Below the pieces are notes generated by a model that did no database searches, had not been told where the DNA came from, and worked only from the letters and a program-made list of their open reading frames with translations. Below are positions 34,126-45,520 of a DNA stretch of 64,000 bases, in pieces. The DNA is from Wurfbainia villosa. Lineage: Eukaryota; Streptophyta; Magnoliopsida; Zingiberales; Zingiberaceae. The first letter of the stretch is position 1. Each line of letters begins with the position of its first letter. A program made the position numbers and the translations under genes. The DNA is taken from NCBI GenBank assembly GCA_025175895.1, contig CM045989.1, forward strand, positions 135,545,272-135,609,271. The letters run 5' to 3'.

Positions 34126-35576
34126 CAGGGCCGTAACTTTCAAGAGGCCAAAGAGGCAACCGCCTCAGGCCCCGACTTAGAAAGGGGCCCATAGAAAAAA
34201 ATTTTAAAAACTTAATCGTAATTTTTAAAATATTATAGAGTTTTTTATAATATTATAAAAAATAATTAAAGTGTATAGTAAACCTACTCACTTTCATAAC
34301 CGATTAAAAAACTTTCACTTTTTATGGAAAAAATATTTTAAAGGGCTTAATCATAATTTTTAAAATATTGTGAGGGTTTTTTATAATATTATAAAAAAAT
34401 TAAAAGGTACAGACTGATCTCTTCCTCCTCATTCATACTTCGTAATATCTTTTTTCGTCGACCTCTTTAATTTTTCTCTCTATTTTTAATCCTAAAATTT
34501 TTATTAAATTCTAATCCATCTCCCTATCAATTTTTTATCGTCGTCGTCATCATGTTAGTATCATCACCGTCATGAACATTCGCTTATCGTTATGCTGATT
34601 AATCAGTGATTCATCGCAAAGATCGCCATCGTCTCACTTCATATTAAATTGATCATTGAGAATTTGAGGTAGAGTTAATCTTGAACGATAATTTATTTTA
34701 CAGAAGAAATATGACTTTGTTAGTTATGTTATTCTTAATCCTAATTCCTAAAAATATATTTTACATTTAAATAATTCAAATAGAATCGATATTCTTAATC
34801 TAATTCCTAAGAATCTATACATTCAACTTTCTCAATTTTAAGTAGAATACTTCATCCGTATCATCCTGCTAATAAATAAATTTCTTTGATAACTAAATTT
34901 AACTTTAGAATTTATAGAACCATCCTTCTAATAAATAAATTTCTTTGATAGCTAAATTTAACTTTAAAATTTATAGAAAATTAGTTATTTAATTAAAAAA
35001 TTGATCGAGTGACTTGTTTGATTTCAACGAAGTGTAAGAGAGAGAAATTAAAGTCAAGCATGACATAATTTATAAGTAGGTTTAATTTTAAAGAGCACTT
35101 GAAAATGATTTTATAGATATTATACCGAGTAAATTATCATTATTAATTTTAAATTACTCTTTTTTTTATTATCATAAAGTTATTATTATTTTACAATGCA
35201 ATGTGTATTTAAGGATTAATGTTATTTTATACACAAATGATTCTTAATTTATTTTTTTACAAAAATATGCAAAAATATATTAGCAAGAGCCAAAATTGAA
35301 TTTATTTGATTTTAAGAAATGATATTTTATTTTTATTTTTAATAATTCAAATATTCAAGAGACAAAGGAAAGGAAGAAAAGTCTATGAAAACTAGACGAT
35401 TAGTATTTATATAATTATTTTAAATATTTATTAACTTTTTATTGATGTAATATATTATTTCTAATTTATTTATGTATTTATTATATTTGTTATTTATAAA
35501 TTAAATTTTATAATAATTTATCATAATAAAAGGGTCTATTTTTTTATTATTCACTTCATGTCCCGTTTATAATCTG
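34126..35576. mobile_element. hAT-type element inserted in the LRR gene, 1451 bp
   Basis: The 8-bp target duplication CCGCAGAG is at 34118-34125 and 35577-35584. The element begins CAGGGCCGTAAC and ends TTATAATCTG, so its outer bases are CAG...CTG as in hAT ends; the inverted repeats further in are poor. Read with the neighbouring bases, the duplication could also be called as 10 bp (GCCGCAGAGC). The left end carries a sequence rich in AGGCC/GGCCCC, seen in a common plant hAT group as I recall it. Two similar segments of about 90 bp (near 34197 and 34328) are an internal duplication. No transposase ORF remains. Confidence 0.8.
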
Positions 35577-36095
35577 CCGCAGAGCTGATTGCCGAGAAAC
35601 AGAATCTCGAGCAGAGTGTTGCGCGCTTGCCCGATCGAGCTGGGGATCGGCCCGGTGAAGTTGTTGAAAGCGAAGGTGATGTATGCCGCCGGAGTCTTCC
35701 CGAGGTTGGCCGGGATTTGGCCGTTGAACTTGTTGTTGTTAAGGAAAAGCACCCCCGTCTGGATGTTGAACACGGCGGAGGGAACCTGACCGGAGTAGCC
35801 ATTATACCGGAGGTCGAGGAAGGAGAGGTTGACTAGGGGGAGGACGGCGTAGGGAAAGCAGCCGGTTTGGACGTTGTTGCTAAGGTCGATCTCATAGAAG
35901 AAGGGAAGGCGGGTGAGATCCGGCACCGTGCCGCCGAAGCGGTTGGAATTAGCGTGGAAAATGGCGAGGTCAGGGAGCTTGTCGATGAAGCCCCTCACCG
36001 TCGGCGCCGCCTGGTGATACCCATTGAAGTCGACGGAGGCCACGGTCGGCATATTCCTTTTATCCGGCGGCCCTTCGCAGTAGAAACCGGAATAT

Positions 36096-36173
36096 CTGCC
36101 ACAGAATACATCAAAATTCAATCTTTAAAATTCAATCGACTAAAAACTCCAATCTTTATGATGACAATCAAAC
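36096..36173 (-). other. Intron of the LRR gene, 78 bp
   Basis: Donor GTTTGA at 36173 and acceptor TTCTGTGGCAG ending at 36096. Splicing joins GG to A inside one glycine codon and links CSDGKGHG to YSGFYCEG, matching the family. Read through, the intron contains an in-frame stop, so it must be removed. Confidence 0.8.
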
Positions 36174-36547
36174 CCATGGCCTTTGCCGTCGGAGCAGATC
36201 CGGGTGCCGACCCAAGTGCCGGTGATGTTCTCGGGATCGCAGGTGATGGTTTTCTTGAATCGTTGGATGACCAAGTATGCTCGGTACTGGAGTTCGTTCA
36301 CGAAGTCGCTCGGTTGCGGCTCGCGAGGATGCGGTGGCGGAGGACAAGGGGCAGGGGAATAATGCCGCCGGGACTGCGACTGCGAGCCACCAATCCCGAT
36401 CTCGATGGCTTCTCTGTTACCATTACTGCCGAAACAGGGGGCCAGAGACGAGCAGAGGAAGAAGAGTAACTGTACGAGGAGCAAATGGCGACTCCTCCGG
36501 CGATCCTCCGCCATGGCTGAAGCAAACTAGGAATCGAAGGAGAAGTT

Positions 36548-36555
36548 TATTTATA
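36548..36555 (-). promoter_or_regulatory. Candidate TATA box of the LRR gene
   Basis: TATAAATA on the minus strand, 34-41 bp before the ATG. If used, the 5' untranslated region would be only about 10 nt, so a different promoter is possible. Confidence 0.4.
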
Positions 36556-38014
36556 CTGGAATCGGAGGGGAAGCTGATAGGTACAGGTACAGCTGGGCGA
36601 TCTGGACGTGGAAATTTCAGAGTTCGGATCTTTTGGAATGATTGGATAAGAAGAAAAGAAAAGTCGAGATGTTCTTAGGATTTGGTTAGCTATACCTGAA
36701 CCCGAGTGCGCACTAAAATTGTTGGGCTTGGGCGAGGGCCCGGTAGCCCTCTCATAAGGCCGATTTTGTCGTCATCGATATGCAAATAGTTGAGAATTTA
36801 TTCAACTAACTAATTCTTCTGATTTGGTATAAGCATCTTTTTTATTACGGAGTCAATTCTTCTTATTTGAAAAATTAAATTCTAAGAGTCTGAATAAAAT
36901 TTGAACATTAGATCATATTTTCACGGTATAATTTAAATATTAAGTTTTAAAATTTAAATATTTAGTATTAAAAAAAAGGTATTCGATTTTTCTGTCCAAT
37001 TAATCCCTTGAAATTGAAATAATCGAATATGTCTCGTGGATTTTCGAGGCATCTCGTCAACAATTGAGCTCGATAAAATCGGAGCCCAAGTGATCTCCAC
37101 CGATCAACAAAGATAAATCTGAAAAGCGTTCACAACTTTTTCACAGTTCAACTAAGACTCAGCAGTCGAGTCATTCCTGAGCGACGGTCCAATGTCGAAA
37201 TCGTACTCCGTCCATCTGACAAACTTATGAATCTCAAGACTCTTCGAATGAATTTTTCTTAAATTCGTCATTAAACAATATCACAGTAGAAGATCGAACT
37301 ATATTTTCTTATAGAATGTACCGTGTCTTTGGGAGCGACATTCTTCCTTTTTCACATGGATACTATGCATACTTGATTATTCATACTTGATTTGCCCGCT
37401 CTTGTTTAAGGAAATGTGAAAATTTTTATCGGATTCAATGTTTACGTGAATGCATAGCAAATATTTTCTAATCTTCTGCGGGTTTAGACCCAGGCATTAG
37501 TTGTTAGGAACACAACAAAGGGTTATTTTTAAAATTTAGATGATATCAGAAGACGTAACCATTTTAATCAAAATTAATGCGTAACCTTTTAGAAATCAAA
37601 TAGTGGATTTAATCGTTCTAAGAATCTATCACAATCGAGAGTTTATCCATACAACAGTTGTGAGCTAAACTACTGATATAGTTCTAAAGTGTCTAAAATC
37701 GAGAAACGATGACATAAAATAATTGAATCTATGAAATTTGAACAATATGAAACCCTCATGTCTAAAATAGTATATGGACCTCAAAATTCAAAAAATAAAT
37801 AAATAAATTCAAAGTTACACTTGACGATGCGATTCAAATTTCTTGCTTCTCGATCTTGTGTCATTGAGAAAGGATTCTCTCATATCATATCAATAAATTT
37901 GTCTTGAAAAAATTAATATGTGTCAAATTTCTACTTAAGTTAGAATCATCATTAATGAAATAAAATATATTAAATACAGTAAAAATAATATAAAAAAGAA
38001 AAAAAAAATTTATC
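36556..38014. other. 5' flank of the LRR gene and AT-rich intergenic DNA
   Basis: No coding sequence or repeat border recognised. The first 150 bp would hold upstream promoter sequence of the LRR gene. Confidence 0.4.
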
Positions 38015-38600
38015 TCATATATAGTTAGGAAGCTGATAAAAGCTCGGGAGAGAGTGCTTAGATAAAACCATGAGACTTAACCTCCATGCCGCCAAACAAT
38101 AACTTCGTTTCCGTGGCTCGTCCACATCGGATGTAAACTGAGATAAGTGAGACCAAAATGGAGAGACTTTCCATTGGGAGGATCCTAAAGATTGGTACAA
38201 GCAAACAGCAAACTTCCTATGATAAACCAATCAGGCTGTACGCTGGAGGATGACATTCGAAGGAATAATTGGATGACTTTGTTGGTATCAACATTATGTG
38301 CATAACTTCCACATTTTGAATAAGCTGCAATCAGAGCATTTGGAACCAAGTCATGGCTGTGCAGTTCATTTCTAATTAAATGAGCATGGATTTTCTTCGC
38401 GGCTCGTAATTCTGATGGTGATAAACAAACCGACAAGATATTCAACGCAGTCATTTCGTTGGCGCTGAATCCTTCATCCTGCATTTGGTGGAAAAGATCA
38501 AAAGTCCCTTCGACGTCTCCATTTCTTGACAAGCCACAGACACAACATTCCTGTTGAGGTTGTCATCGAAGAGCTTTTGCACATCCGGTAAATTAATAAT
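38015..38600 (-). pseudogene. Pentatricopeptide-repeat (PPR) protein fragment
   Basis: PPR proteins bind organelle RNA. The minus strand carries KLFDDNLNRNVVSVA (about 38590), then SRNGDVEGTFDLFHQMQDEG, NEMTALNILSVCLSPSELRA, KKIHAHLIRNELHSHDLVPN and ALIAAYSKCGSYA. These are PLS-type PPR repeats, about three in all. A frameshift lies near 38530 and the frame degrades after QPDWFIIGSLLFACTNL at 38185. The upstream end is cut within 30 bp of the LTR starting at 38627, so the insertion or a deletion removed the rest. Confidence 0.82.
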
Positions 38601-38626
38601 CACATCTCCATTTGGTTGGATTGGGA

Positions 38627-40500
38627 TGTTGTAATATTATCATGAAAGTTCGAATTAATATCTCGTGACTTTCATCCCGATTGCGAGTCAACGGCGACGA
38701 TTAGAGTTCGTAGTAGAAATTCCTGAGCAGAATAGTGCCAGAGAATTTATATCTACTTTGAGGTATACTTAATTTCCGCAAAAATTTTATATGTGTTAAG
38801 TTCTTATTATACCCAACATTGGTATCAGGACCGGGTTGAATGCGAAGTCGAGTTCGTGTTCAACGTTCTTGAGTTAAAACTCAAGAAAATACTATTAAAC
38901 ACAGAACACAGTTCTCATCGAAGACGATGAACAATGTTCCGCGTCGCTCGAGCACAATTGGAGACAGTGGTAGTACACTATTGGTGATCAGCTGCACGCA
39001 CATTACTCGACAGTCGGTTGTTTATTCTCGGCATTCAACTGTCAGAAATAAACAATCGACTGGAACTGAGGTGCTTGGCTGCATGAGGAGGTGTTCGGCT
39101 GCGTGTGCAGGTGCTCGACAATACGTATAGGTGCTCGACTGCGTGCCTGGTACTCGGCCGCACGAAGAGGTGCTCGGTAAAAGAAATAGCTACTGAGTCA
39201 GAGCACGAAGTGGTCGACAAAAGCATAGGTGCTCAACAGTCGACTGCTAGGAAGAAGCAGTCGATTGACCCATAGTAGCTCGGCCTGAGCAAAGAGCTTG
39301 GCACGTGTAAGACCCTAGGTTCTCGAGGTCGCTGAGGATCTTGAGAGCTTAACAAGAGTAGAAGTACTTGAGATGTACAAAGGTGCTATGCCGAGTGTTT
39401 AAAACTGAGTTAGATTTTGAGATTATTTAAAATCTATCTGAAGGTCGAGAAGGATTTTCGAAATCAACTCGACCTATGTTGAGTCACTCAGGGAAGACGA
39501 AGAGGTCTGACTCTGAAATATATGGACTATTTCGATAGCGCGTAGGCTTACTAAAAGCGCTGCCATTATATAGTGGTGCATAGACTTTTTCGGAAATATA
39601 TAGGTTAACCTTGAGAGTATAAAGTGACTAATTATGTACTGCATCTTAATTTGAATGATGAGATACAAATTCAGATTGTGGTGTATGGTGTTTGTTGATT
39701 CATACGCTCATCTTGAAACTTGTATTCGAGTTATTTGAGTCTTGATGATTAGTAGGGTACATAATTGAGATAGTAAGCATCAATAGTCACTAACGTCTCT
39801 TTATTCTATGTGACAAAATGACTACAACAAAGACTGTCATACTAGATCTCGTGAAGGGAGACAAGTTGAACGGTGACAAGTATGAGATTTGGCACTAGAA
39901 GATTTAGTTTGTTTTTGAGGAGCAAGAACTCGGGGAGGTTCTTAAGCACGAGATGGTGGACCGCGGGGAGGGTGTCATAGCATAAGCTAGACAGGATCAG
40001 GAGGTGTATTATGAGTAGAAGAAGAAGGATGGTCAAGCTAGGATAATTCTTCTTAGTAGTATGCATGATGAGCTAATCTCGATTTATGAATATTATCCTA
40101 TTTCTTTATCGATCTGGAGTGCTCTTAAAGAGCAATATGATACCCCTTTAGCTCCTAAGTTAAGGATGCCGACATATAAGTTTATAACTTATAAGAAGAG
40201 GTCTGATCATACTATGAAGCGGTATTTAATGCATATGTCGAGTATGATTGCCTCTTTGAAGAATATGAGAGAGTCGATATCGAATGAGCTTAAGGTACTG
40301 AGAGTGATCCAGTCATTGCCTGATTCATGGGATGTAGTTAAGACCTATCTCACACACACAAAAAGTATTTGTACTTTCATGGATGTGAGTAGGCATTGCG
40401 AGTTCGAGGAGGAGCGATAGGAGGTGACCAAGTCTACTTCAGGTCATACTAACATTGTGGAGTCAAGTAAGGACTCCCAAGGTACCAAGCACAAGTGGAT
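38627..40500 (+). mobile_element. Truncated Copia element (short LTR plus gag)
   Basis: A probable 192-bp LTR (38627-38818, TGTTGTAATA to TACCCAACA) is followed by the primer-site-like TTGGTATCAGGACCGG at 38819. A long leader (38840-39819) rich in CTCGAC/TCGACTG words precedes the gag remnant. The element stops abruptly near 40500, where a different Copia element begins in opposite orientation; no pol or 3' LTR is present. Confidence 0.65.
39820..40500 (+). pseudogene. Copia gag remnant
   Basis: Reading from ATG at 39820 gives MTTTKTVILDLVKGDKLNG and KYEIWH then a stop. The frame resumes with RIILLSSMHDELISIYEYY and the capsid-type pieces IWSALKEQYDT, MKRYLMHMSSMIASLKNM and RVIQSLPDSWDVVKTYLTH (UBN2-like). 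Four or more in-frame stops (for example 39897 and 40419) are simple base changes, many TGG/CAG to TAG, so it is dead. Confidence 0.75.
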
Positions 40501-40504
40501 TTAG

Positions 40505-41722
40505 AGTATTTTGTTTCAGATATCCAATTTACATCATAATAACCTTCTAGTATAACTGGATATCTCATATAATATAATTCTTATTCTAAGGTGTATCTTA
40601 AATATTTAAAAATCCTTATTGATGCCTTCTAGTGGCATCATTTGGATTACTTGTAAATCTACTTAATTTGTTAACAACACAGTCAATATCGAGACATGTG
40701 CAGTTAGTGATAAATATCAAACTATCAATTATCCATAAATATTCAAATTGTGATACGGGTTCATCATGGTTCATAACCAAATGCAAGCTTAAGTCCATCG
40801 TCTCAATATAATAAGACTATGAAAAGATAATTCCTTTTAATGTCTTGATAATCTTAATATCGAGTATAATATCTGTAATACCCATATCTTTCATATCAAA
40901 GATTTTGGTCAATATCTTTTTCGTAGTCATGATTATATCATGATTACTTCCCATGATGAGCATATCATCTATGTATAGGCAAACAATGACAAACGAGTCA
41001 GGTGTGCCTTTGATATATATACATTTGTCACACTTGTTAATTTTAAATCCGTTTGATATCATAGTTTTGTCAAATTTTTGGTGTCACTATTTTGATGCTT
41101 ATTTTAACCCATAAAGTGACTTCACAAGTCTACACACTTTATTTCCTTATGCCAGAGTCACAAACCCTTCAAGTTGCTCTATATATATTTCTTGTTCTAA
41201 TTCATTATTTAGAAAGACTGCTTTCACATCTATTTGATGTATCTTAAGGCTATGTATTGCAACAATAGCATTGAGTACTCGAATGAATGTGATTCTTGTT
41301 ATTGGTGGTTAAGACCTTTCTTTTGTTTGAATCCTTTGGCTATTTACCCTGCCTTGTATTTTTCAATAGATCCATCAGCTTTATATTTCCTCTTTATGAT
41401 CCATTTACATCCTAAAGGCTTGATTTTAGGTGGAATATCCACCAATTCCCAAATATGATTTTACATGATGAAATTTATTTCATTATTGATAGCTTCTTTC
41501 TAAAAAGGAGCCTCAACCTCAGAACTTGATAATACTTCACTTATTGTCCTTGGTTCATTTTTCAACATATAAGTCTTAAAATCATAACCAAATGATTTTG
41601 CTATTTTACCTCTTTTATTGCATTTTTGGTTCTTCATTATTTCAAATATTATCCAAATTTGCTACATACTAAGTTCTTTTATTTGAACTTTATTCTTTCC
41701 TCTCTTTGCAAGAAAAGATATA
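40505..41722 (-). pseudogene. Reverse transcriptase remnant of the old Copia element
   Basis: The stretch 41062-40817 has ISNGFKINKCDKCIYIKG and the catalytic box as CLYIDDMLIMG, followed by ILTKIFDMKDMG. Downstream, NKLSRFTSNPNDATRRHQ and a degraded RYPVILEGYYDVNWIS-type segment mark the RT/RNase H border before truncation at about 40505. Upstream pieces near 41240-41480 encode the fingers region. Several stops are present. Confidence 0.8.
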
Positions 41723-43504
41723 TGTTAGGACCGTTAGTGCGCTAGAGGGGGGGGGGGGGTGAGGGGGTAAATAGCATTTGTCCGTTTGTACGCTTGATTG
41801 TGTTCGTGCTTGTCTACAAGATCATTAGTATGCAGTGGAAACAAATATAAAGAAAATATAAAACAAACTCACAAGCACAACACAAAGTTTTACACGATTC
41901 GGAATCTCGGTTCCTACTCCACAGTCAGACTTTAGTGTTTGCTCCACTAAACCTCTTTCTTCTTCTCGATATGACACCGGAGGTGGAAAAATCTCTTACA
42001 ATAAAGTTTACAACAAAACAAACAAATACAATGTAAAGAAATAGACTGTAAATACAAGAACACTTTACAAATGAAGAGACCTTTGCTTGATCTTGTTGGT
42101 TGCTTTGATATGCTTGGAAGGTCTGGAATCACAACCGTGTTTCCCCTTCAAAACCCTGAAGAATCGACTCCGAAATTCTCCTCGAGCTCCTTCTCTTATA
42201 GGCTTCACGTCAAGTTGATTTCTTACCATTACTGATCAGCGGTAACTTCGTCAGTCGAGGTGCCATCTCGACTAAGCCCTAGTCGAGGCGTTGGTCGAGT
42301 GTGCCTTCTGAGCTACCGATGTCAAGACTCTAGTTGACTTCTCTACCACAACAGTCGACTTCTTGTCGGAGCTCCTATTTCTCAATCGCCCAGCAGCTCC
42401 TCAGTTCCCCGACTACTTACAACTAGTCGACTGCTCTTCCTCGGCAGTCGATTATCGAGCACCGCAACCGTTTCCCGAGCACGGAGTGTCGAGTCAGACT
42501 TCCCATCGCCCGACCTCTGCTTGGCCAGTTGACTACCCACAACAGTAGTTGACTGCTTGGGACTGCTCTCCCAAGCACCGCGCTCATTCCCGAGCCGCAT
42601 AGTGTCGAGCACCGACTCTGTTTCCCGAGCATCCATAGTCAGTCGACAGCTCTTCCTCAGCAATCGACTGTCGAGAACCTAGTCTAAAAATCAAGTCGTT
42701 GTATGCCGAGAACCTAAGCTAATTGTTGAGTCCCATAGCTGAAGTCGACTTCATAGAGCCAATCAACTAGGCAAATCCTCCAGTCAACTGTCGCACCTCA
42801 AACATGAGGTTTAACCCAAGTATGATCCTCTCACACTTAATGTTTATCCTTAGACTAGACCTAAGCCTTCTAGCCACTACCATCAGTCTCACGTCTCTAG
42901 GATCCATCCGAGTCCTCCACGACTCGTTCATCCTTGCGCTAGCCTTCAAGTGATTCCATCGGCTATTATCATACTCTTGGGTCTACATTTGCCAAGAGAT
43001 CATGCCTCCATGACTTCTATTGCCAAGGCTCTACCCTTAGTCTTTCCCTTTATCAAGTATTCATACTTGGACTTTCCTCGCTTGTTTAGCATCCCGCCAA
43101 TCATAACCTACTAGGACATCTACTGCCAAGCTCGATCTCCCTGATCAGTCAGATCTTCCCTTGCCTAGTCATCCGGTCACTCTTGACCTACCAGGACTTT
43201 TCCTCTTCCCATGCCAAGTATCTATACTTGGACTTTCGCTGCCAAGATTGCACACTTGGACTTACACGACTAAGATTCCACTCTTGAACTTTCCATCACC
43301 AAGTCCCACTTGGATTTTTCCTCATCAAGTATCTAGTCAATCTTGACCTCCTTGACTTCGTACTCATCTCCATATAACTACGGATGTCCTATACCATCCC
43401 ATAGTCATACTATCATCCACACTCAAGCACATTGTTAAACATCAAAACACTACTCGAGTTCCACTTGGATCTGGTCAATCATGACCTGGGCGATTGCACT
43501 AACA
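41723..43504 (-). mobile_element. Solo LTR, SIRE-like family 2, 1782 bp
   Basis: It runs from TGTTAGGACCG to GCACTAACA with the target duplication ATATA at 41718-41722 and 43505-43509. The C/G-rich LTR-end block (CTAGAGGGGGG, 41742-41757) and the downstream order of features show minus orientation. It contains TCGACTG-type words (42290-42760) and CCAAG...CTTGGACTT units (43010-43330). Confidence 0.9.
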
Positions 43505-43509
43505 ATATA

Positions 43510-44660
43510 TTCAAAAAATATAGCATTCTTGGATTCTATAGTTGTTCCAACATGTATATCAAGAATTACTGATTTATGCACAAAAAATCGATATACACTA
43601 CTATTAATGACATGTCCAATAAAGATACAATCGACTGCTTTTGGTCCTATCTTACTTTATTTAGGCTTAGACACTTCCACCTTAGCCAAACACCCCCTAT
43701 ACTTTCAGATATTTGTAGGAAGACTTATGACCCTTCCATAACTCATAAGGAGTTTTATCTTTCTGTTTACAAGGAATTCTATTAAGAATTTGATTTGCCA
43801 ATAAAATTACTCCCCCTCCCCCCCACATAAATTGTGGAGCAAACCCGAACTTATTAACATAGTATTCATCATTTTTTTTAAGAGTTTGATTCTTATGCTC
43901 GATAATCCCATTTGATTGAGGAGAGTAAAGTGTTGTGCAAAATTCATTAAATGAATCATCATATTCTCCTCCTCGATCACTTTGAATTATTTTAATTTAT
44001 TGATCAATTTGATTCTTAACTTCATTCTCATAATTTTTGAATGCTTCTAAGCCTTCATCTTTGCCTTTTAATAGATACACATAATATTATCTAGTACAAT
44101 CATCAATAAAAGTAACAAAGTACTTTTTTTCTCTCCTCTAGTTTGTACAAATTTTAAATCACATATATCACTATGAATTAACTCTAGAAGAGTCGTGCGT
44201 CTTTCCACCAAATGAAAAGATAACTTTACCATGTTGGTTTCAATACATATTTTCATTTATGTGTTGAATCAACATTAAATGATGACAATAAATTTAAATT
44301 CACAAGTCATCGAAATGTGTTATAATTTACATGTCCAAGTCTAACATATCATAAATTAGAACACTCCACCAAATAAACAGAATTTATAATTTTATTGTCA
44401 TTAAAGTCACGGTTTACAACTATTACATTCATTTTGAATACTTCATTCTCCATGTACTCTCTGTCTATAAATTGACCACATTTTTATCAATATAAATTTA
44501 TTAGACTCAAATACTAACTTGAAACCAATTTTGACAAAAGTCGACCATGACATTAAATTCTTTCGAATATCAAGAACATGAAATACATTAATTAGTCACT
44601 TCTTTGTCTGATGTCATCTTCAGTACTATTTTGCCAAGACCAATAATATTGGAAGTTGCA
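43510..44660 (-). pseudogene. Integrase remnant of the old Copia element
   Basis: The minus strand shows LELIHSDICDLKFVQTRG (44190-44130), then pieces equivalent to a catalytic-core SDRGGEY and YSPQSNGIIEHKNQ (about 44000-43890), and PYELWKG-type sequence near 43760. Stops and frameshifts separate them. The solo LTR at 41723-43504 interrupts the linker between integrase and reverse transcriptase. Confidence 0.78.
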
Positions 44661-44879
44661 GAATTGCCCATAATTAGCTTTCTCCCATTGATTGTGGTAT
44701 TAGTTGAAAATTGAGGCTTGTCAAAGCATATATGTGTGTCGTGTAAAACTGGTATCGATCCACCACTATCTTGGATTATCTATCGAGTTGACTTCAAATA
44801 CAATGGCAGGAAGTCTAATTCTGACATATCTATTAGCACTGACTTATCTTCGGTCACGTGCACTTGAGTGGCTTTCTTT

Positions 44880-45520
44880 GGACATTGACAATCTTTGACC
44901 TTGTGATTTGGTTTGCCATAGTTGTGGCACGTTCTTTAGAACTTCTTGACCTTCCCTTGGCTTTGTCATTTGTCAGGATACTTTCTCTTTTTGCTAGTAT
45001 TTGATTCCATCAGATTTTCCTTACCATACATAGACATTTTTATTTATTATGATTGCTTGCGATTATCTTCTTCAATCTGCAATTTAACAATCAAATCTTC
45101 AAGTCCCATCTCCTTTCCTTTATACTTTAGATAATTTTTAAATTCCCTCCATGAAGATGGGAGTTTCTTGATTATCATGGCAACTTGAAAGGATTCATTC
45201 ATTATCATGCCCTCGGCATGCAAACTATGTAGGATCAACTATAACTCTTGGACTTGAGTCATCACGATTTTGGAATCAATCATCTTGAAGTCTAAGAATT
45301 TATCAATGATGAATTTCTTCAATCCGACATCTTCTATTTTGTACTTCTTTTCAAAAGATTCCTATAATTCCTTTGCAGTTGTTATGATATTATACATATT
45401 GTATAACATATTGTCCAAGCCATTGAGGACATAATTTTGACATAAGAAATGACTATGTCTCTAAGGATTAGATGTCACTCTCTTCTCTTTATTAGATTCA
45501 CCTAGAGAGATAGTGGAGGT
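44880..45520 (-). pseudogene. Gag remnant of the old Copia element with zinc knuckle
   Basis: The piece 45238-45047 gives MIMNESFQVAMIIKKLPSSW and WREFKNYLKYKGKEMGLEDL, the UBN2 gag region. A zinc knuckle follows at about 44935-44890 as CHNYGKPNHKVKDC, in which the second cysteine is replaced by tyrosine. The gag N-terminus (about 47505-47355, FTNTNFKIWQQKM and LTTLNLMRFL) is separated by the solo LTR at 45521. Confidence 0.78.

Larger units (their letters stand above)
33565..36514 (-). pseudogene. At4g06744-like leucine-rich-repeat protein gene, split by a hAT element
   Basis: The start is the ATG at 36514-36512. Exon 1 (36514-36174) encodes a signal peptide (hydrophobic LLLVQLLFFLCSSLAPCF), a short Pro-rich segment with PCPPPPHP, and the N-terminal LRR cap (DFVNELQYRAYLVIQRFKK). 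A 78-bp intron (36173-36096, GT-AG) follows. Exon 2 (36095-35577, continuing 34117-33565) encodes YSGFYCEGPPDKR, about nine LRRs (for example LSFLDLRYNGYSGQVP and VEQLNLAGNFLSGEVP), a cysteine-rich C-cap and an acidic/polar tail ending KKQKESVDSP. Relatives are secreted LRR proteins similar to the LRR part of LRX/PEX cell-wall proteins. Without the hAT element and one TSD copy the exons total 1413 nt, exactly 471 codons including the stop, with no internal stop seen. The insertion lies between NQLCG and CLPYEIG. Confidence 0.88.

Noticed and set aside
35589..36678. Plus-strand ORFs across the LRR gene (for example 35867-36469 and 36277-36678)
   Set aside because: They are antisense shadows of the minus-strand LRR exons.
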